A stretch of 64,000 nt of DNA from Alitta virens (taxonomy: Eukaryota > Annelida > Polychaeta > Phyllodocida > Nereididae). The stretch spans positions 4,307,001-4,371,000 of the forward strand of contig OW028577.1 of the NCBI GenBank assembly GCA_932294295.1. Direction: 5' to 3'. Shown here in pieces: positions 10,038 through 22,981 of the stretch; the first letter of the stretch is position 1; every line of letters begins with the position of its first letter. The notes beneath the pieces are model-generated. The model saw only the letters and a list, made by a program, of their open reading frames with translations, was not told where the DNA came from and made no database searches. The position numbers and the translations under genes are program-made.

Positions 10038-13000
10038 AAAAGCTGCCCACGAAAGTGATTGCCAAAGTACGTCCTCTTGTCGAAGCTGAAGTTAAGAATG
10101 GTGCCAAAAGTATTATTAAGACTTCCAACAAGGATATAAAGCTGGAATCTGGAGGAAAGGTAAATTTATGAAAAAAATGTAGCTATACTTATTAACAATG
10201 AAGTCATACATTCAGAACATTCAGTTTATTCATGTACCTCGTGTATTAATTCACATCATATCATGTTTACCTTTTTACATTTTCAGGAACATCGTTTCCA
10301 ATTTGACAATGCATACGATTCAAACACAAAAAGCGTAAGTAAATTTTAGTATTTAGCTGAGTATTGTTTAATGCAATGCCACCCAGCAAATGTATTATAT
10401 GGCTGACAATTGAGCAGTTTTATCACTGAAATATTTGTTTACCAATAACTCACAGATATGCATTTCTTATCCAGAGCACAATTTATAAAGGAGAAGTGGA
10501 AAGTTATGTTCAACGAGCTTTGCTTGGGAATAACGTCAGTATTCTTGCTTTGGGAACTGTGAGTAAAGCACTTTCATTTACAATTTCTTATGAATAGTAG
10601 ACTCTAAATGAAACCATATATGAAATACAGAAATCTTACAGGTTTGGGTTCTCCAAAGATTTTTCAGTAATTACTTTGGGCTGAGGGTTTCTGCGTATGT
10701 GGTATATGATGCACCAAATTTAACATCATAGTGATGCCTGAATACAAACTATGATGGAATCTAAATTTACACAATATGTTGAGCAATCGGGTTGGGTTAT
10801 GGGTTCGAATCCACCCATTCACCTGATCGAGACATTTTAAAATGGGTAAAACTTGTTTCATGTTCCCCTTTCTTGTCTAATCGTAATGGTTATGAATTCC
10901 AGTAATATTTTAAAAGTTCCTGCAGTTCTTTGCTCAAGAGAGAAAAAAAAACCACTTGACATTAAGAAACAATTATTAAATATCATTTGCAGAGAAAATC
11001 GACCCAGGGGTAAAATGTGACATGTCAGCAAACCCATTGGTATTTTGTGGAATTAATGTACCAGGTAAAATATTATCATATTGATAAAATTTTAGATCCC
11101 TAGTTCTAATGTAGACCGAAACATTTCTGTCATATTGCAAGCATGCCACGTCGTGAGTCAGTTTGTCGCACTATAGCCTAATATAGTTGCCATGGAAACA
11201 GGGTCTATATTAATCAAGTACACCAGAAGAGAGTCCAAATTCTGTACTATCAATCCTAGTACAATATATAATGATGTCTTTGAAATTATTTGAACTTGAA
11301 TAAGACAATATTTTACATGAGCAAAAGTATCAAAAATTATGAATTACCCACTTTTGCGTATCGCCGAAAACGTAACACGTCGACTCCCAATTCTTTGTTT
11401 CAATCAATGACAGTCACATACGTGACCAATATAGTTCTTACCTATCTGAAAAATTTAAAATTTTGAAAATATGATAAAAATGACAAAGTTATTGAATAAA
11501 ATGTACAATTAAAAGCAATTTCCTATATTTTCAACGTTAAATTCTCCAGAAGCTTTTCTAGAATTGCAAGTAGAGATGTTATCTCACATGGTGAAATGAA
11601 TATAGTTTCTGGGAGAGCATCTCGAAATATTCAATTGAAAGTTGGCCTTTTATTTTTTTTTTACTAAAAACACTGCTACAAGATAGACTTGGGACATAGC
11701 CCAAAATATTTTAAATGTGACCACCATCATGATGGCAACAGCTTGTCCCTGGGCCATACTATTCTAGGAATAGTGTTTGGTGCCATAAAACTAGGGGAAG
11801 AGGTGATCTGTCACAAAAACTAAAGAATCTTCTGTCACTCAGCCAGTTTGCTTCTGAAATGAATGATTCTTTGTTACATAATACCTTATTTTGTCTAGTA
11901 CAGGGTGCGGCCTAAACAATTGCACCAGGCATCTCCTCTTTCAGGATAGCTCTAGGTTACTCAAATGCTCATGAAGTCTTTTAAAGTTTTACCACATTTA
12001 CTTAGGGGTATAAGCAATTGGGCATTGTGATATTTTTTTATCTTATAGTGTCAGACAATATCAGTATCTGAATTATTGAGAGGGTGCATGCTGCAGGGCT
12101 TGTTCTGAGTGACACACATCACAGAAGTCAAATTTCTGTATGCTTGCATGGTGTCTCTAGTTGCAGAAAATTTACAAATTAGAGATTTCCTAGTTACTGC
12201 ACTTCTGAGGCCACAGAAAAAATATAATATTTGCTCAGAATCCTCCTTCAATGTTTTTTATATGTGCATATAAATATCATGGTATTAAATGATAAGAAGG
12301 TTGGTTCCAGTTTTGATTCAGCAAGGTCATGAAATTAAAACGGAGAAATATAATGGCATTTCAGAGGAACTTTTTGAATCTACAACTAATCTGGAAATAA
12401 TCACATGATTTTCAGGAGGATTGGCCAGTTAATTAGACGGAAAAGACAGAGAATTAACCAAAATAAGGAAACGCAACTTAATTCCTACCTATCCTACAAT
12501 CTGTAGGCCTATATGACTAAACTACACCGGGTTATGTAGGATATAATATTAGAATATTACACCAAGCCCTGACTAATTTGTGCCAACTTATTTTGTTAGC
12601 ATGGCCATACTGAGGCATCTTATCCCACAGGCATTTTGCAATTTAAGTTGACTTTTCACAGTTATGGCAGAAATATGACCAGCCTGTGACCCGCAGATCC
12701 CAAGAGATTTCCCCAAAAACCAAAGCATGCCCTGGGAATCTAACCTGTTTTCAAGTTGCAAGAAAATTACTACTGGCAAAAAATCGTGTTTGGACAACTA
12801 AAAAATCAATAGGGTATCATAACTCAACTGAAAAGTCTTCATTACAGTCCACAGCAACTGCTGACATCAGCCCCAAAATTAGGTCAAGGGGTTAAGGGTA
12901 ATCAGCCTGTGACATCTTACCCCTGTGACTTTTCACCCCCTCTTCCCCTACATATTCTGCTAATTTGGTCTAAATTCATGATCTACAACATTCCAAATAT

Positions 13001-16000
13001 TTTCATATTTGGTAGATTTTCTCAGCAAATGTCTAGCTTAATATAGTTATTACATTTATTATCATAACAATTTATTTTCTTGTAGAGTGGCTCTGGGAAA
13101 ACTTATTCAATGACTGGCATTGAGGATGACCCTGGAATAGTGCCATGTGTGAGTGTTGACCAAGATAGGAACAGTGAAGAAAGATGACCATTTTAGAAGT
13201 GTATTATACATTAACTCTAAACTAGCCACTGTTGAGTTGAATCATATGTCATACTTTTTTCAGGTGAATGCAGGGTTGTACCAGATGATTACTAAAGTGT
13301 CCGACAGAAAGCAAGTTTTTGTTACTGTGTCCTTTGTTGAGGTATGTTTGTGATCAATGAGACTAAATAATTTCTGCTTATAGAAAAGAAGTAATGTTTT
13401 TTTCATTCGTTCCTCTCCATTTGGTAATTTTAAAGTAAAGAATATCTGTATAAAGTATCAGTAAAGATGGACACTTTCTTATTTTTCAGATTCTTGATGA
13501 AGAAATTGTTGATGTATTGAATCCACACGACAAAGACATGAAGATCAGGGAACATCCTCAGCTTGGAATGTGAGTGAGCTATTTTAAGTTATAACATTAG
13601 CACAAATAAAAGTTGTGGCATTATAGAGACAAAATTTTCAGAAAATACAATACCCATAAAATAAATATTAACTGAGAAATTTTGTTTCAAGTTATGTAGA
13701 TGGCCTGTCAGAGTTTGTAGTCCAGTCAGCAGAAGATCTTCAAAGATATTATGAGCAAGGAACGCGTGCACGCAAGATGGGGTCATTTAATGTCGGTAAA
13801 CATCGAACAAGGTAAGATTCTCATTTTAGAAAACATATCCCTTAGATGTAGTAAATATCTCTCAACTTCTATCTACAAAACAAATCAATATATATATATT
13901 TTTTATCTTATTGACATGTGGTTTTATATTACAACAATACAAACATCATACGTGGAAACATAAACCACCCAGCCCCATAAGGGCTTATATGTCACTCCAT
14001 TTCAGTGCTTAAATACATGACATCTAAATAACAAAAAGTAACTGTTTCCTTATTTCCATAGCTTTCAGCAAAAGTACCTGATACAATACCCTAATCTATA
14101 ATATTTGTGTGCCTTTCAGAGCAAATGGCATCTTCTTCATCCATGTGGAACAGAAAGAAACCAACTCGAGCAAACTGGGTGTCCGCGCCACCATCACTCT
14201 TGCTGACTTAGCTGGAATCGAGGAGGACAGAGAGTAAGCAATTAAAGCAAAACGTCAGATGTTCACTGAGCAGTAATGAAATGAGTATATATTTATAGTC
14301 AATGTGTATTTCAAGGTCTAACTCACTGGTGAAAGTTCTGACGTCTGGGACATCAGGAGGAAGTAAGGCCTTCCATGAGTCTAGGACAACACAGTTACTC
14401 CAGGTTTGTAGAATAACAAGACGTTATGCTCCACTTACACTATTATTCTGAGCAGTGAGCAGGTAATAACTAACAAAAATGTTAGTTAACTCTCTCCTGA
14501 GTGCAAACTGAATTTGCAAGAACCATCTCTCCAGTATTACACTTGTAAATCTCTTCAGGCACCTATTTGTGGCTTTTGTGCCCCAAAATGTGTTAGCTGG
14601 TGACATATATTAAATCGAAGCTAACATTCTAAAGTTTCCAAATCTTGAGATTATGGAAAAGTGTCCAAACATTCCGAAAAATTGGTCAAAGGTCATTGCC
14701 ACATTTAGTCAGAAATGGATAACTACAATTTCAGAATGGGTCAATAGTTATTTGACCAAGAGTGGGCCTAAATAATATGATGCCAATATTGGGCCAATGT
14801 TAAGATGTCTTCTGGCCAACGGTGGACCTGACAGTGGGATGACCTGCCATTGGCCAAAAGTGGGCCGAGTTGACATATATTGGGCGAATTTACTAATAGT
14901 GGCCTGACCATGTATTGCACCAAATGTGCGCTAAAAATTACGCAAACTAGACAGTGGGCCAACTTTGCACCGACCTGCCATTTGGGCAATTGTGGGAACA
15001 AAACACTTGGGCCAAGATGTAAGCCGCCGACATTGACCTAACAGTGCTGATATTGGGTCGAGAGTAGTTCCATATTGGCCTGTGCGTTACCTTGGAAACC
15101 ATTGCCAAGAGAAAAAAGGGCAAAATAAGAGATTGCACTATATCTACATTTTTGCCTTATAAATTTATAATGACTTTCGCTCTTGTTCAAAATTTAGTTG
15201 ATTTATCACAAAGTGAATTATTTCATCAAAAATGAAACCTTAAGGTACTATACTGCCTATGCTGTGGCAAGTAATTAAGGAATGGGGTAAATGCGTAACA
15301 GTGGCAATACATCGACTTCACTTACTGGGCACCATAGTATATCATTTCTGCTTTTTCTTTTTCAGGAATCATTTGGAGGAAACTCTGCCACATTAATTCT
15401 TGCAACAATGTCTCCTGCAGGTAGGCCCTACTCAACAGCATTAAGTTCTTAGCAAAAATTAGCTTTAAGTGCATATCTAATTGGCTGCCTCTGAGAAAAC
15501 CGTGCAGGCATGAAGCATGGGCAGTCTCAGATATTTATGAAATTGGGGTGATTTGGTTATTAAGTTAAGTTTGTTTGATCGTGTATTCTCACTTTTGAAA
15601 ATCAGTTGAATATTGGGGAAAAACAGTGATTTATTTTTTAGCTCTAATGCTAGAGCCTCTTATACATTTAGGAGGCCTGCCTTCACAATGAAGTGCCTTC
15701 ATATTTTATACCAATTATTCTTGCAGAAGGCCAAATTTAGATGTATGACTGACCTAGTTTGGAACACTTCCCTATTTTTGTCAGGATTGCATTAATTTTC
15801 AAGATCTTCTATAAATCCTTATTTTAATTCAGCTGATGAACATTTCTGTCAAATTTGTGTTACTCCATGCCATTTGTGACAAAATATGGCCAAAAAACAG
15901 TTGGACATTTATTTTGAATCCTACTATGGTAACAAATTATTCACCTTCAGATACCTGTTACAAGGACTCTCTGCATACCTTAGCCTTGGCCCAGGGTGCC

Positions 16001-19000
16001 AGGTCAATAAAAAATGAGGTCAAGGTCAACATTGATGAAACGTCGAGTATTCTCTCTGACCTCAGGGAAGAGATATCTTTGCTTCAGAAGAACATTGCCA
16101 AGGCAACCAAACCAAACAAAGACGATGTTGTTCGAATGCACGAGCTTGTGAAGGACCTCCAGGTTGCCAAACGCCAAACATGGGAGGAAAAGGAAAACCA
16201 AAGTGCCAGATTTGAAGAGGAACGCAAATCTAACCTGGCAAATAAGGTGTGTATTCAATGGTCGCAAATACCTTGTCTGCCTAATTAAATGTTAATGCTA
16301 CCGTTAGTTCAGTATCTCGAGCAAACGTGTATTCAGACCAAATAGTGCATTCACCAGCTAATGTTCAGAAATGTATGCATTCCCAATGCCCTTATGTTCA
16401 TGAATAGCTGAATAATGTGAACATGGTGATGCTTCTTGTCAGGGAATCTTGGAATGGGTGATGGACACGATGAGACGAGGTGACAAAGAAGTCCAGGAGA
16501 GACACATTTTGCTTCAACAGGAGAAAGACCTGCTGACCTTGGAATACAAGGAAAAACGGGTCAAGGTCGATCAGGTCAAGGAAGAGTTGGAGAAGAAAAT
16601 AACAGCCTATTCCAAAATGACTGAATCTGGTGAGAACTTGCAACTTCATACTATGCTGTGCAGTACTTAATTAGGATTGTAATATAAGAATATATGCATT
16701 GTCTTTATTTATGCCCGCAAGAAGCTTTATTATGCTATAAAATATCAGAGAGGTGTATGGAAAGTGCTTCCCTTGTTTGCTGGTTGATTGATGAAGTGAG
16801 AGAGAGGGGGAGTCTACAACATATTATATATTTAGCTACTTGCCTCAGCATTGACACTGAGCGAGTACAAGTGACCGCCAAATTATGTCATCCAGCTGGG
16901 ATGTTGCTCATGAAGGGTGCCCAGGCCAGGGTTTTAACCTGGGTCCTTCAGAGGAGCAGACCAGCATTTTACTACTAGACCACCCAGCGGTACTTAGTAT
17001 GGGGGTAGTTTACCAGACATAATTGTAGAGTGTGCATTATGCTGAGCCCTGTCATCTGCCTATGCAATGTGTTGACCGACAGGTTTTGACGACTTCCCGG
17101 TCCTAGGGACTCGCAGGTCTGAATGAAAGCTAATGTTATGGCCTGGTAGGGACCGGCAGATTTGCTCAAGGATCAGCAGCTTTGTTGTGCTTACAGTGAA
17201 CACTGTGTATAGGAAAGAGCTCATCAGGTACTGTGTGTTATATAAAATCTTGTGATTTTGCAGGAAGGTCAAATAATGCTGACACCAAGAAGCAAGTTAG
17301 TGCCATTCACGAGATGAAAGAACAGCTGAAAAAGGACACGGACATCTTGAAGGACATCAAAAGGAAACTGAAGGAAGTGCAGGAAAAGCAAAAAATTGAC
17401 GAACAGGTAAATACCTATATGAACATTAAAAAATGTGTATGTTAAGGTGGTGAATTTCTGTTTTCTTCTTTGGTTACCAGTGCTGACTGCATGAAGGCAG
17501 CCGTGCATCTCTTTAATGCATAATAATTATTTTGCATGGAATTTGTAGATTACAATGGATTTTTCACTGTGCAAATGCACTTTATTTGAATTTTCTGATC
17601 TGGCTGACATGGTGTACCTAACCACGACTGATTGTAGCCTATTTTCTCGTTGAGTCGTTAAATTGACACTCACAACAGTATCTCGGCAATCATCATTTCA
17701 TCTATTGGCAGTCTGCTCCTGCCTACCAAATCTTCCAACCCATTGGGTTTAGTTTAATAGCCCTTGCTTATACGCTTAAAAATAAAAACCTTTTGCTTGA
17801 CTTTTATTGCATGCACGCATACAAACTATAAATTACTTTATTTCAGTCAGCGGATGGGCAGCTTCTTGTCAAAGGAAATGCTGAACTAAGGCAAATGGTT
17901 GAGGTATGTGTAATGTTTTATTGATGCATTTAATTTTTGTATGAATTTGAATATTGATTGAATAACGAGTTTGGTGCAAATTAACTTTCTTTTCGTCTGG
18001 TATTACAATGACAGGCAGAAGAAAGGCACAGGTTAGAAAACGAGAACAAGACAATTATAGCAGAGGAGCTTGACCTAATCAAGATGAACTCAGAACATGA
18101 AAAAGCTGAGATCCAGGTTGGTTAGACATTATATAACTTGAAAAATAAAAACAAAATAGTACTGCAGGCATTGATGATGCTTTAAATTATCCAGTACATT
18201 TTATTCCTGTTTTGTATTCTATATTATTTATGGCCATGAGACACCCAAAAGACATAATTATCCTCTTCATGTTTTATACCTGTTATATATTAGGAGCTTC
18301 AGAAACCAAAAATAACATTTATTTATAAATTTTTTCTTATTTTGTAAAACATAGCAGAGATATGTCAATATATTACTACCAAAAGGCACAACTATGTCAC
18401 TAAAAATAATATTGTATGGATGCTGTGGGGGTCAGTGCATTAGCAGCTGATTAGTGCTGGAGTTCTGTGCTGGAAATACAATTTAACACAATCTTAAGCA
18501 TTTTTCCTAATTTTCCATTATACGAATATAGAATGATATTAATGTCAAAATGAAGTTAATAAAGTAAAAGACCCATTATTAAGATTATGTTATTTTCGAA
18601 ATTTTACTCATTTTGAGGTTTGAAAAAACAATTATAATTTTTCATGTTTTCACCTTATTATACAAATTACATATTATCTATGGTCATTAAACCCCCGAAA
18701 GGCAGAACTACACTATTTTAGATATATTCTGCCAAGTGTTAGGCATGTAGGTGCATGAGTTCTGCTCCGGAAACGAAATAAATAATTGTTTTCAATTTTT
18801 TCCAAATTTTGTAAAATGACCAAGAATTTAATAGTTTGTAAACACTCATTTACTCTGAATTTTCAAGTTGTAATTTTAAAAGCTTATTGTTTTTTAGATG
18901 GCTGTTACACAAGGAAAGACCTACAATACAGAAGATGCCATGCAAAATGAAATGGCTCTGGTTGACCGACGAGCTGAGAAGTCATTGGTCACTCTGAAGG

Positions 19001-22000
19001 TTGGTGTCCTCTTGGCAGATTACTTGCCCTGATACTCATCAAGTACCGTGCAACATATGATGTGCCTCTGAAGTAAAAAATTTCTTTGGACTACATTTTC
19101 AAGTCTTCAATAAACATTTCAGCTACAAGCTCTGCAGAAAGAGAAGGGTCAATTAAGTAATGATTTGAAGAATGCTTACGAGAGACAGAAGGAAGCAATG
19201 GAGATTCAACAGCTGCAGCATTTTCAGGTAAGAAAATTAATCGGTGCACTAAGAAAACTTGCTGGTCTAAAAAAAAGTGGTTGCAACGTTCAGCAGGCAC
19301 TTCTTTTGATGTATCGCCATGTCTGATTGGCTCAACGGCCATTAAATTAATTGTTTTTTGATTCCGTGCCTTGACCACTTTCATACTCCAAGTCATATAA
19401 CAAAAAAGGAAAATTATTGGTCATAGTGTGAAAGTGGTCAAGGCATGGATGCAATTTCAGGTAAAGTTTTCTTAGTGCAGTGCCATTATACCAACTGACA
19501 TTTGAATATAAAGTTTGCTTGAAACATGTCTTTTTTTTTTCAAGTTCTGATCTTACATTAGTTACACACATAGGGAGTTTAATCATCTTCGATCACCCTT
19601 GATTCCACAGAGAAGATATCAATCTGTGCTTGATGCCAGTAATCAATTCCTAACCGGGCTAACATTATGAGCAAAAATTTACTATTATTCATAGCATAAT
19701 GGTAATTGTTAAAGGGGAACTAACTCCTTGAACACTTTGCCTCTCAGATATTAGCTTGGGTCCATAGAAACACATCCACGCTAAACATTACGTGTATATA
19801 TGCGCTGGTAATGAAATATCCTGCATTTATTAGCTCCGTGTTGTGAACTATGGAGGCCGCCATTTTGACTTTCCCGGGTGTCTTGCTCTTGCCGGAAATA
19901 CGTCACTGTTACTGTATAAAATTTCATTAGTGTTAGAGTTCAGCTCTGGAAACGAAAGTGTAACGCCCGCCCGCCTGCCTGACAAACACTTAACAATTTT
20001 AATGATGCGCCTGTGTGCTATGTGGGACTCGCTGAGGATTTAGCTGCAGCACAGCCTATGTTTTTTAATGGAAAATACATTTCATATTTCGAAATTTTCT
20101 GATCAGGCTGACATGGTGTAGCCACCTAGAACTTGATTGTTACCTCATTTTAGGCACCACTCGGTATCTCAGCAGTCACTGATCCATCTACTGTTTCTGC
20201 TAACAAATTTCCCAACAAGGGGTTCCAAGTTGTACATTACCATATGATTATAATATTAATTTATTCATTCATGCACCAAGCTGTGAATGGCCCACCCCTT
20301 GCAAACACCCCAAAAATAACACAACTGAATTCTTAGGCTTTCAGAGAGTACAGAGAAATGTTTGAGCGCCAAAAAACTGTCTTGGAGCAGAGATTCCGAA
20401 GTTTGTTGGAGGACGCAGTGCAAGATGCCATTTTCATGTCATCACGAAACAATGAACTTATGGATGAAAACCTGGCGCTGAAGCAAGGTAAAATGACCTA
20501 TATATCATATATATCCTACACATTGTATTTTCTTGGGAAAAATATCCCAGAGATGCAGGAAAGTAAACTATTTCACTTTAGTCTACAGAAAATAACTATT
20601 AGTGTTACTTCCTCTAATGTCACAGCCGAGTTGAACACTAAAACAAGTTTCTTTTCATCAAAGGAGAACATGTTTGCCCTGAAGAAATATCGCTTATAGC
20701 AATTTTCTTCATGATACAAGTTGATTACCTAGTCAAACATACACAAAATGAATTGTAAAATATAAGACCACATATCATACATACAAATAATCCTAGTTAT
20801 TTTACAGCAGCCCCAGAGATTTTTCTTCTGAAACAAATGCTCTTTTTATGGGAATGTTTATATATTTATGCAAATGAGCAAAATCCTAACACTTCATGTA
20901 ACCCTTCACCTATTATGTTTGCTGAACAACACAAATACAAGAACTGAGAAAACAAAACAGTAGGCAAATCTAATGAGCAGGTAAACGTCTGTGGGGACCT
21001 CAATGGCAGGACCGGTCAACAAAATGATAACATAGAATCTACGCATGGTCAAGTTAGGTTCAGTACTGGACATAGGACTTGTACTTCCTCCATATCCAGA
21101 TCTTCATATAGATATAAGTCATGAACGATGTAAAGGAGACTATAGACCTATTTAACCCAGATAATGAATCAGAGCAGTTAAATAATATTGAGGTTACATT
21201 TATAGATACAGAATGGTAAACTAATTTGGAAAGGACTTTATTGGTTTCTGTAGGAGTACAGGATTCTGCATAATGAATAGACCGCTAGGTGACACTCAGA
21301 ATATTTTTACAGTAAAATATCATTAATTTGGTATGCATCCTGCTACCATATATTTTTTACAGCAAGATGCCGTGAATCTATCCTACGGCATAATACTGTA
21401 AAATTTACAGCTGAGGCAAAAAAAATGGCAGTCTACAGTAATTTATCCAGTATATTGTTGTGAAATAACCAAATCCACCATACAGCATGTCACTGCATAT
21501 ATATGTTATGGGAATATACCATAAAACTACACAACACCGTGATACCACAGCATTTTACAGTAAATTTCAACAATAGTATGATAGGGTAAAATTTACGGTA
21601 GATGGCCTAACATTGACTTATTTTAGGAACTCATAGGGCCAACATGAATGTACAACAGTAATTACGGTAAGGTGACAACTGAACAGATGCATGTGCTGTA
21701 GATTTTACGGCAAACATCTGTTTGTTCTACTTTATGGCAGACCAACTTGTAACCGTAATTTTTCCAGCAAAATACTGTGCAAAAATTTGCCAGCAAGATG
21801 CCGTAAAAACTACAGGAATTTTTTCTCAGTGTACATACCACCTAAGCAGGCAGAATCAGACCATAGAAGGAACTAAAATTTGTATTAAATGTCCCAGTAA
21901 ATTCAGGAAGAATTAATTGTGAAACATTTAAATAACAAATTCTGATAGGAAGCTAAGTAAAATATATGATTCATTTCATTGTGTAATGAGGTTTGAACAA

Positions 22001-22981
22001 ATAAAGAGTAAACTGACCTGATGTGCAGAATTATTATCATCACTGATGTGATCAGTAACCTTTGACCAGAAGGTTTATCCATATTCCAGATGAGGGGCAC
22101 TTTTCTGAACCACACAATGAAGGTTTATGCATTTTCTTTGCAAAAATATTAGCCTCTTCCACCATTGTTTCTTGTGTGGCTTTTGGCATGTTATTGTAGC
22201 ATCACAATGGTCCATTGTTGCATCACAGTCAAGCAATTGTGATGTCACCAAATCAGCCTCAGAAAGAGAAACTGACTTTGGCTGCCAAGATCAATATTAT
22301 CATTAGAAATATATGAGTTTGGCAAAGAAAAGGACTGCACAAAAAATATGTATCGGTATTTAGTATGGTCTTTGTATGTTATGAGGAATGTCCAATATTA
22401 AAATGTGAATATTCAGTTCAGTTCTGAAGCATGTCTTCATACCTCTCTACACATCCCCAAAAAATACACTGTAATATATAAATGGGATCAAACTGAGGCT
22501 GATAGATATAGAGATAACTCAAACGCTTGGCTAACTCTAGAAGCCCTCTCCTTTCTGACTGCTATGCAGCTGACTCTGCCCAGTATGCATAGTCAGAAAG
22601 TACTGATCAAGACTCAAGAATATTTTATTTAGACCACACATTTACATAAATACATCTGTCTGATGGTACAACTATATAAATTATCATATACTATATGGTC
22701 AAGGAGGCAGTGACTAAGTTGTGGTAACAACACTATCATCACGCCCCCTTGTGCTTCTGTGTATCAGCTATATTGCTATAGATTTATAATAAAATCAGTA
22801 CATAGTAAAAACATAATAATAATAGACTAATTCTCAAGGCTTACAAAACAAGAGATAGTGAAGAAGAGATCATCATTGTCGTATCCTATATGTTTGAATA
22901 ATTTTTAACTATTAACAAATTCCAGAATTGGCTGAGATGAAGGACAGAGTTACACATCTCGAAGGTGAATTTGCCCGTTGA
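10038..22981 (+). CDS. Divergent kinesin motor protein with coiled-coil tail
   Basis: Nineteen exons join in phase with AG/GT at every junction: 10038(or 10043)-10159, 10287-10334, 10475-10558, 13086-13148, 13264-13341, 13490-13569, 13692-13811, 14120-14233, 14316-14403, 15366-15420, 15951-16246, 16443-16629, 17264-17406, 17847-17903, 18015-18116, 18898-18999, 19123-19227, 20337-20487, 22926-22981. The product is about 680 residues. Motor: VIAKVRPL, P-loop LGTSGSGKTYSMTG (split by the intron after 10558), switch II LADLAGIE, RTTQLLQESFGGNSATLILATMSPA and a neck with ARSIKNEVKVN. Switch I, normally NxxSSRSH, reads NVGKHRTRAN. A WEEKE neck motif recalls kinesin-3, but no FHA domain follows. The remainder is charged coiled coil ending LEGEFAR. 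The motor family is certain; subfamily and start exon are open. AATAAA lies near 23172. Confidence 0.85.
11000..12590. other. Kinesin intron 3, unique AT-rich sequence
   Basis: The intron 10559-13085 holds no extra kinesin exon: the P-loop joins correctly across it. Before the RepC element (12598) I see only AT-rich sequence without recognisable repeats. Confidence 0.4.
12598..12900 (+). mobile_element. RepC element, copy 1
   Basis: The inner part (GGCATTTTGCAATTTAAG, GACTTTTCACAGTTATGGCA, CAAGTTGCAAGAAAATTACT) matches 24873-25190 in the same orientation. The outer arms are exchanged between the two copies. Likely a non-autonomous DNA element with no coding capacity, lying in the kinesin intron. 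Confidence 0.6.
14640..15090. repeat. Degenerate TTGGGCC-rich tandem array in a kinesin intron
   Basis: Imperfect units of roughly 20-40 bp built around ATTGGGCC, GTGGGCC and GGCCTGAC recur through the segment without a constant period. A similar decayed array sits in an ETFA intron at 29630-30270. It reads as an old minisatellite. Confidence 0.5.
16885..16992 (-). mobile_element. tRNA-like SINE head of a second family
   Basis: On the minus strand a pol III A-box-like GGTGGTCTAGTAGTAAAATG is followed by a B-box-like AGGTTAAAACCCTGG at tRNA spacing. The sequence differs from the SINE at 3851. It lies in the kinesin intron after 16629. Confidence 0.5.
18200..18840 (+). repeat. Two diverged tandem copies of a RepA-associated body
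   Basis: Two successive blocks share AAAGGCA(C/G)AACTA followed by a GTGCAT...GAGTTCTG(T/C)(G/T)C(T/C)GGAAA motif, near 18380-18480 and 18700-18775. The same motif precedes the RepA core at 19920-19960 and 23640-23720. They lie in the kinesin intron after 18116. Confidence 0.4.
19247..19477 (+). mobile_element. RepF MITE, copy 1
   Basis: Termini CACTAAGAAAACTT (19247-19260) and AAGTTTTCTTAGTG (19464-19477) are exact inverted repeats. Flanks CGGTG and CAGTG may be a 5-bp target duplication with one change. The element starts only 19 bases after the kinesin exon donor at 19227. Related copies are at 32546 and 48424. Confidence 0.75.
19988..20062 (+). repeat. RepA family core, copy 3
   Basis: It carries TTAACAATTTTAATGATGCG, a GCTGAGGATTTAGCTGCAGC variant, and AGCCTATGTTTT. 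It lies in the kinesin intron before exon 20337. Confidence 0.55.
20970..21175 (+). pseudogene. LINE endonuclease-domain fragment
   Basis: One frame reads CGDLNGRTGQQNDNI, the pattern of the apurinic-endonuclease domain of non-LTR retrotransposons (GDFNARTG with DYI), followed by decayed sequence. It is a short relic in the large kinesin intron 20488-22925. Confidence 0.5.
21250..21830. repeat. Degenerate array of TTTACAGTAAAA/TACGGTAAAA motifs
   Basis: Words such as TACAGTAAAAT, TAAAATTTACAG, TTACGGTA and AGCAAGATGCCGT recur in both orientations at irregular spacing, including a repeated AGCAAGATGCCGT (about 21361 and 21793). It looks like an old palindromic satellite or clustered MITE ends. 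Confidence 0.4.

Noticed and set aside
19091..19396. Minus-strand open frame similar to frames at 32514-32708 and 48419-48604 (shared NQKTINLTA)
   Set aside because: The similarity is explained by RepF MITE copies, and the first of these frames also overlaps the opposite strand of a kinesin exon. No independent coding evidence.
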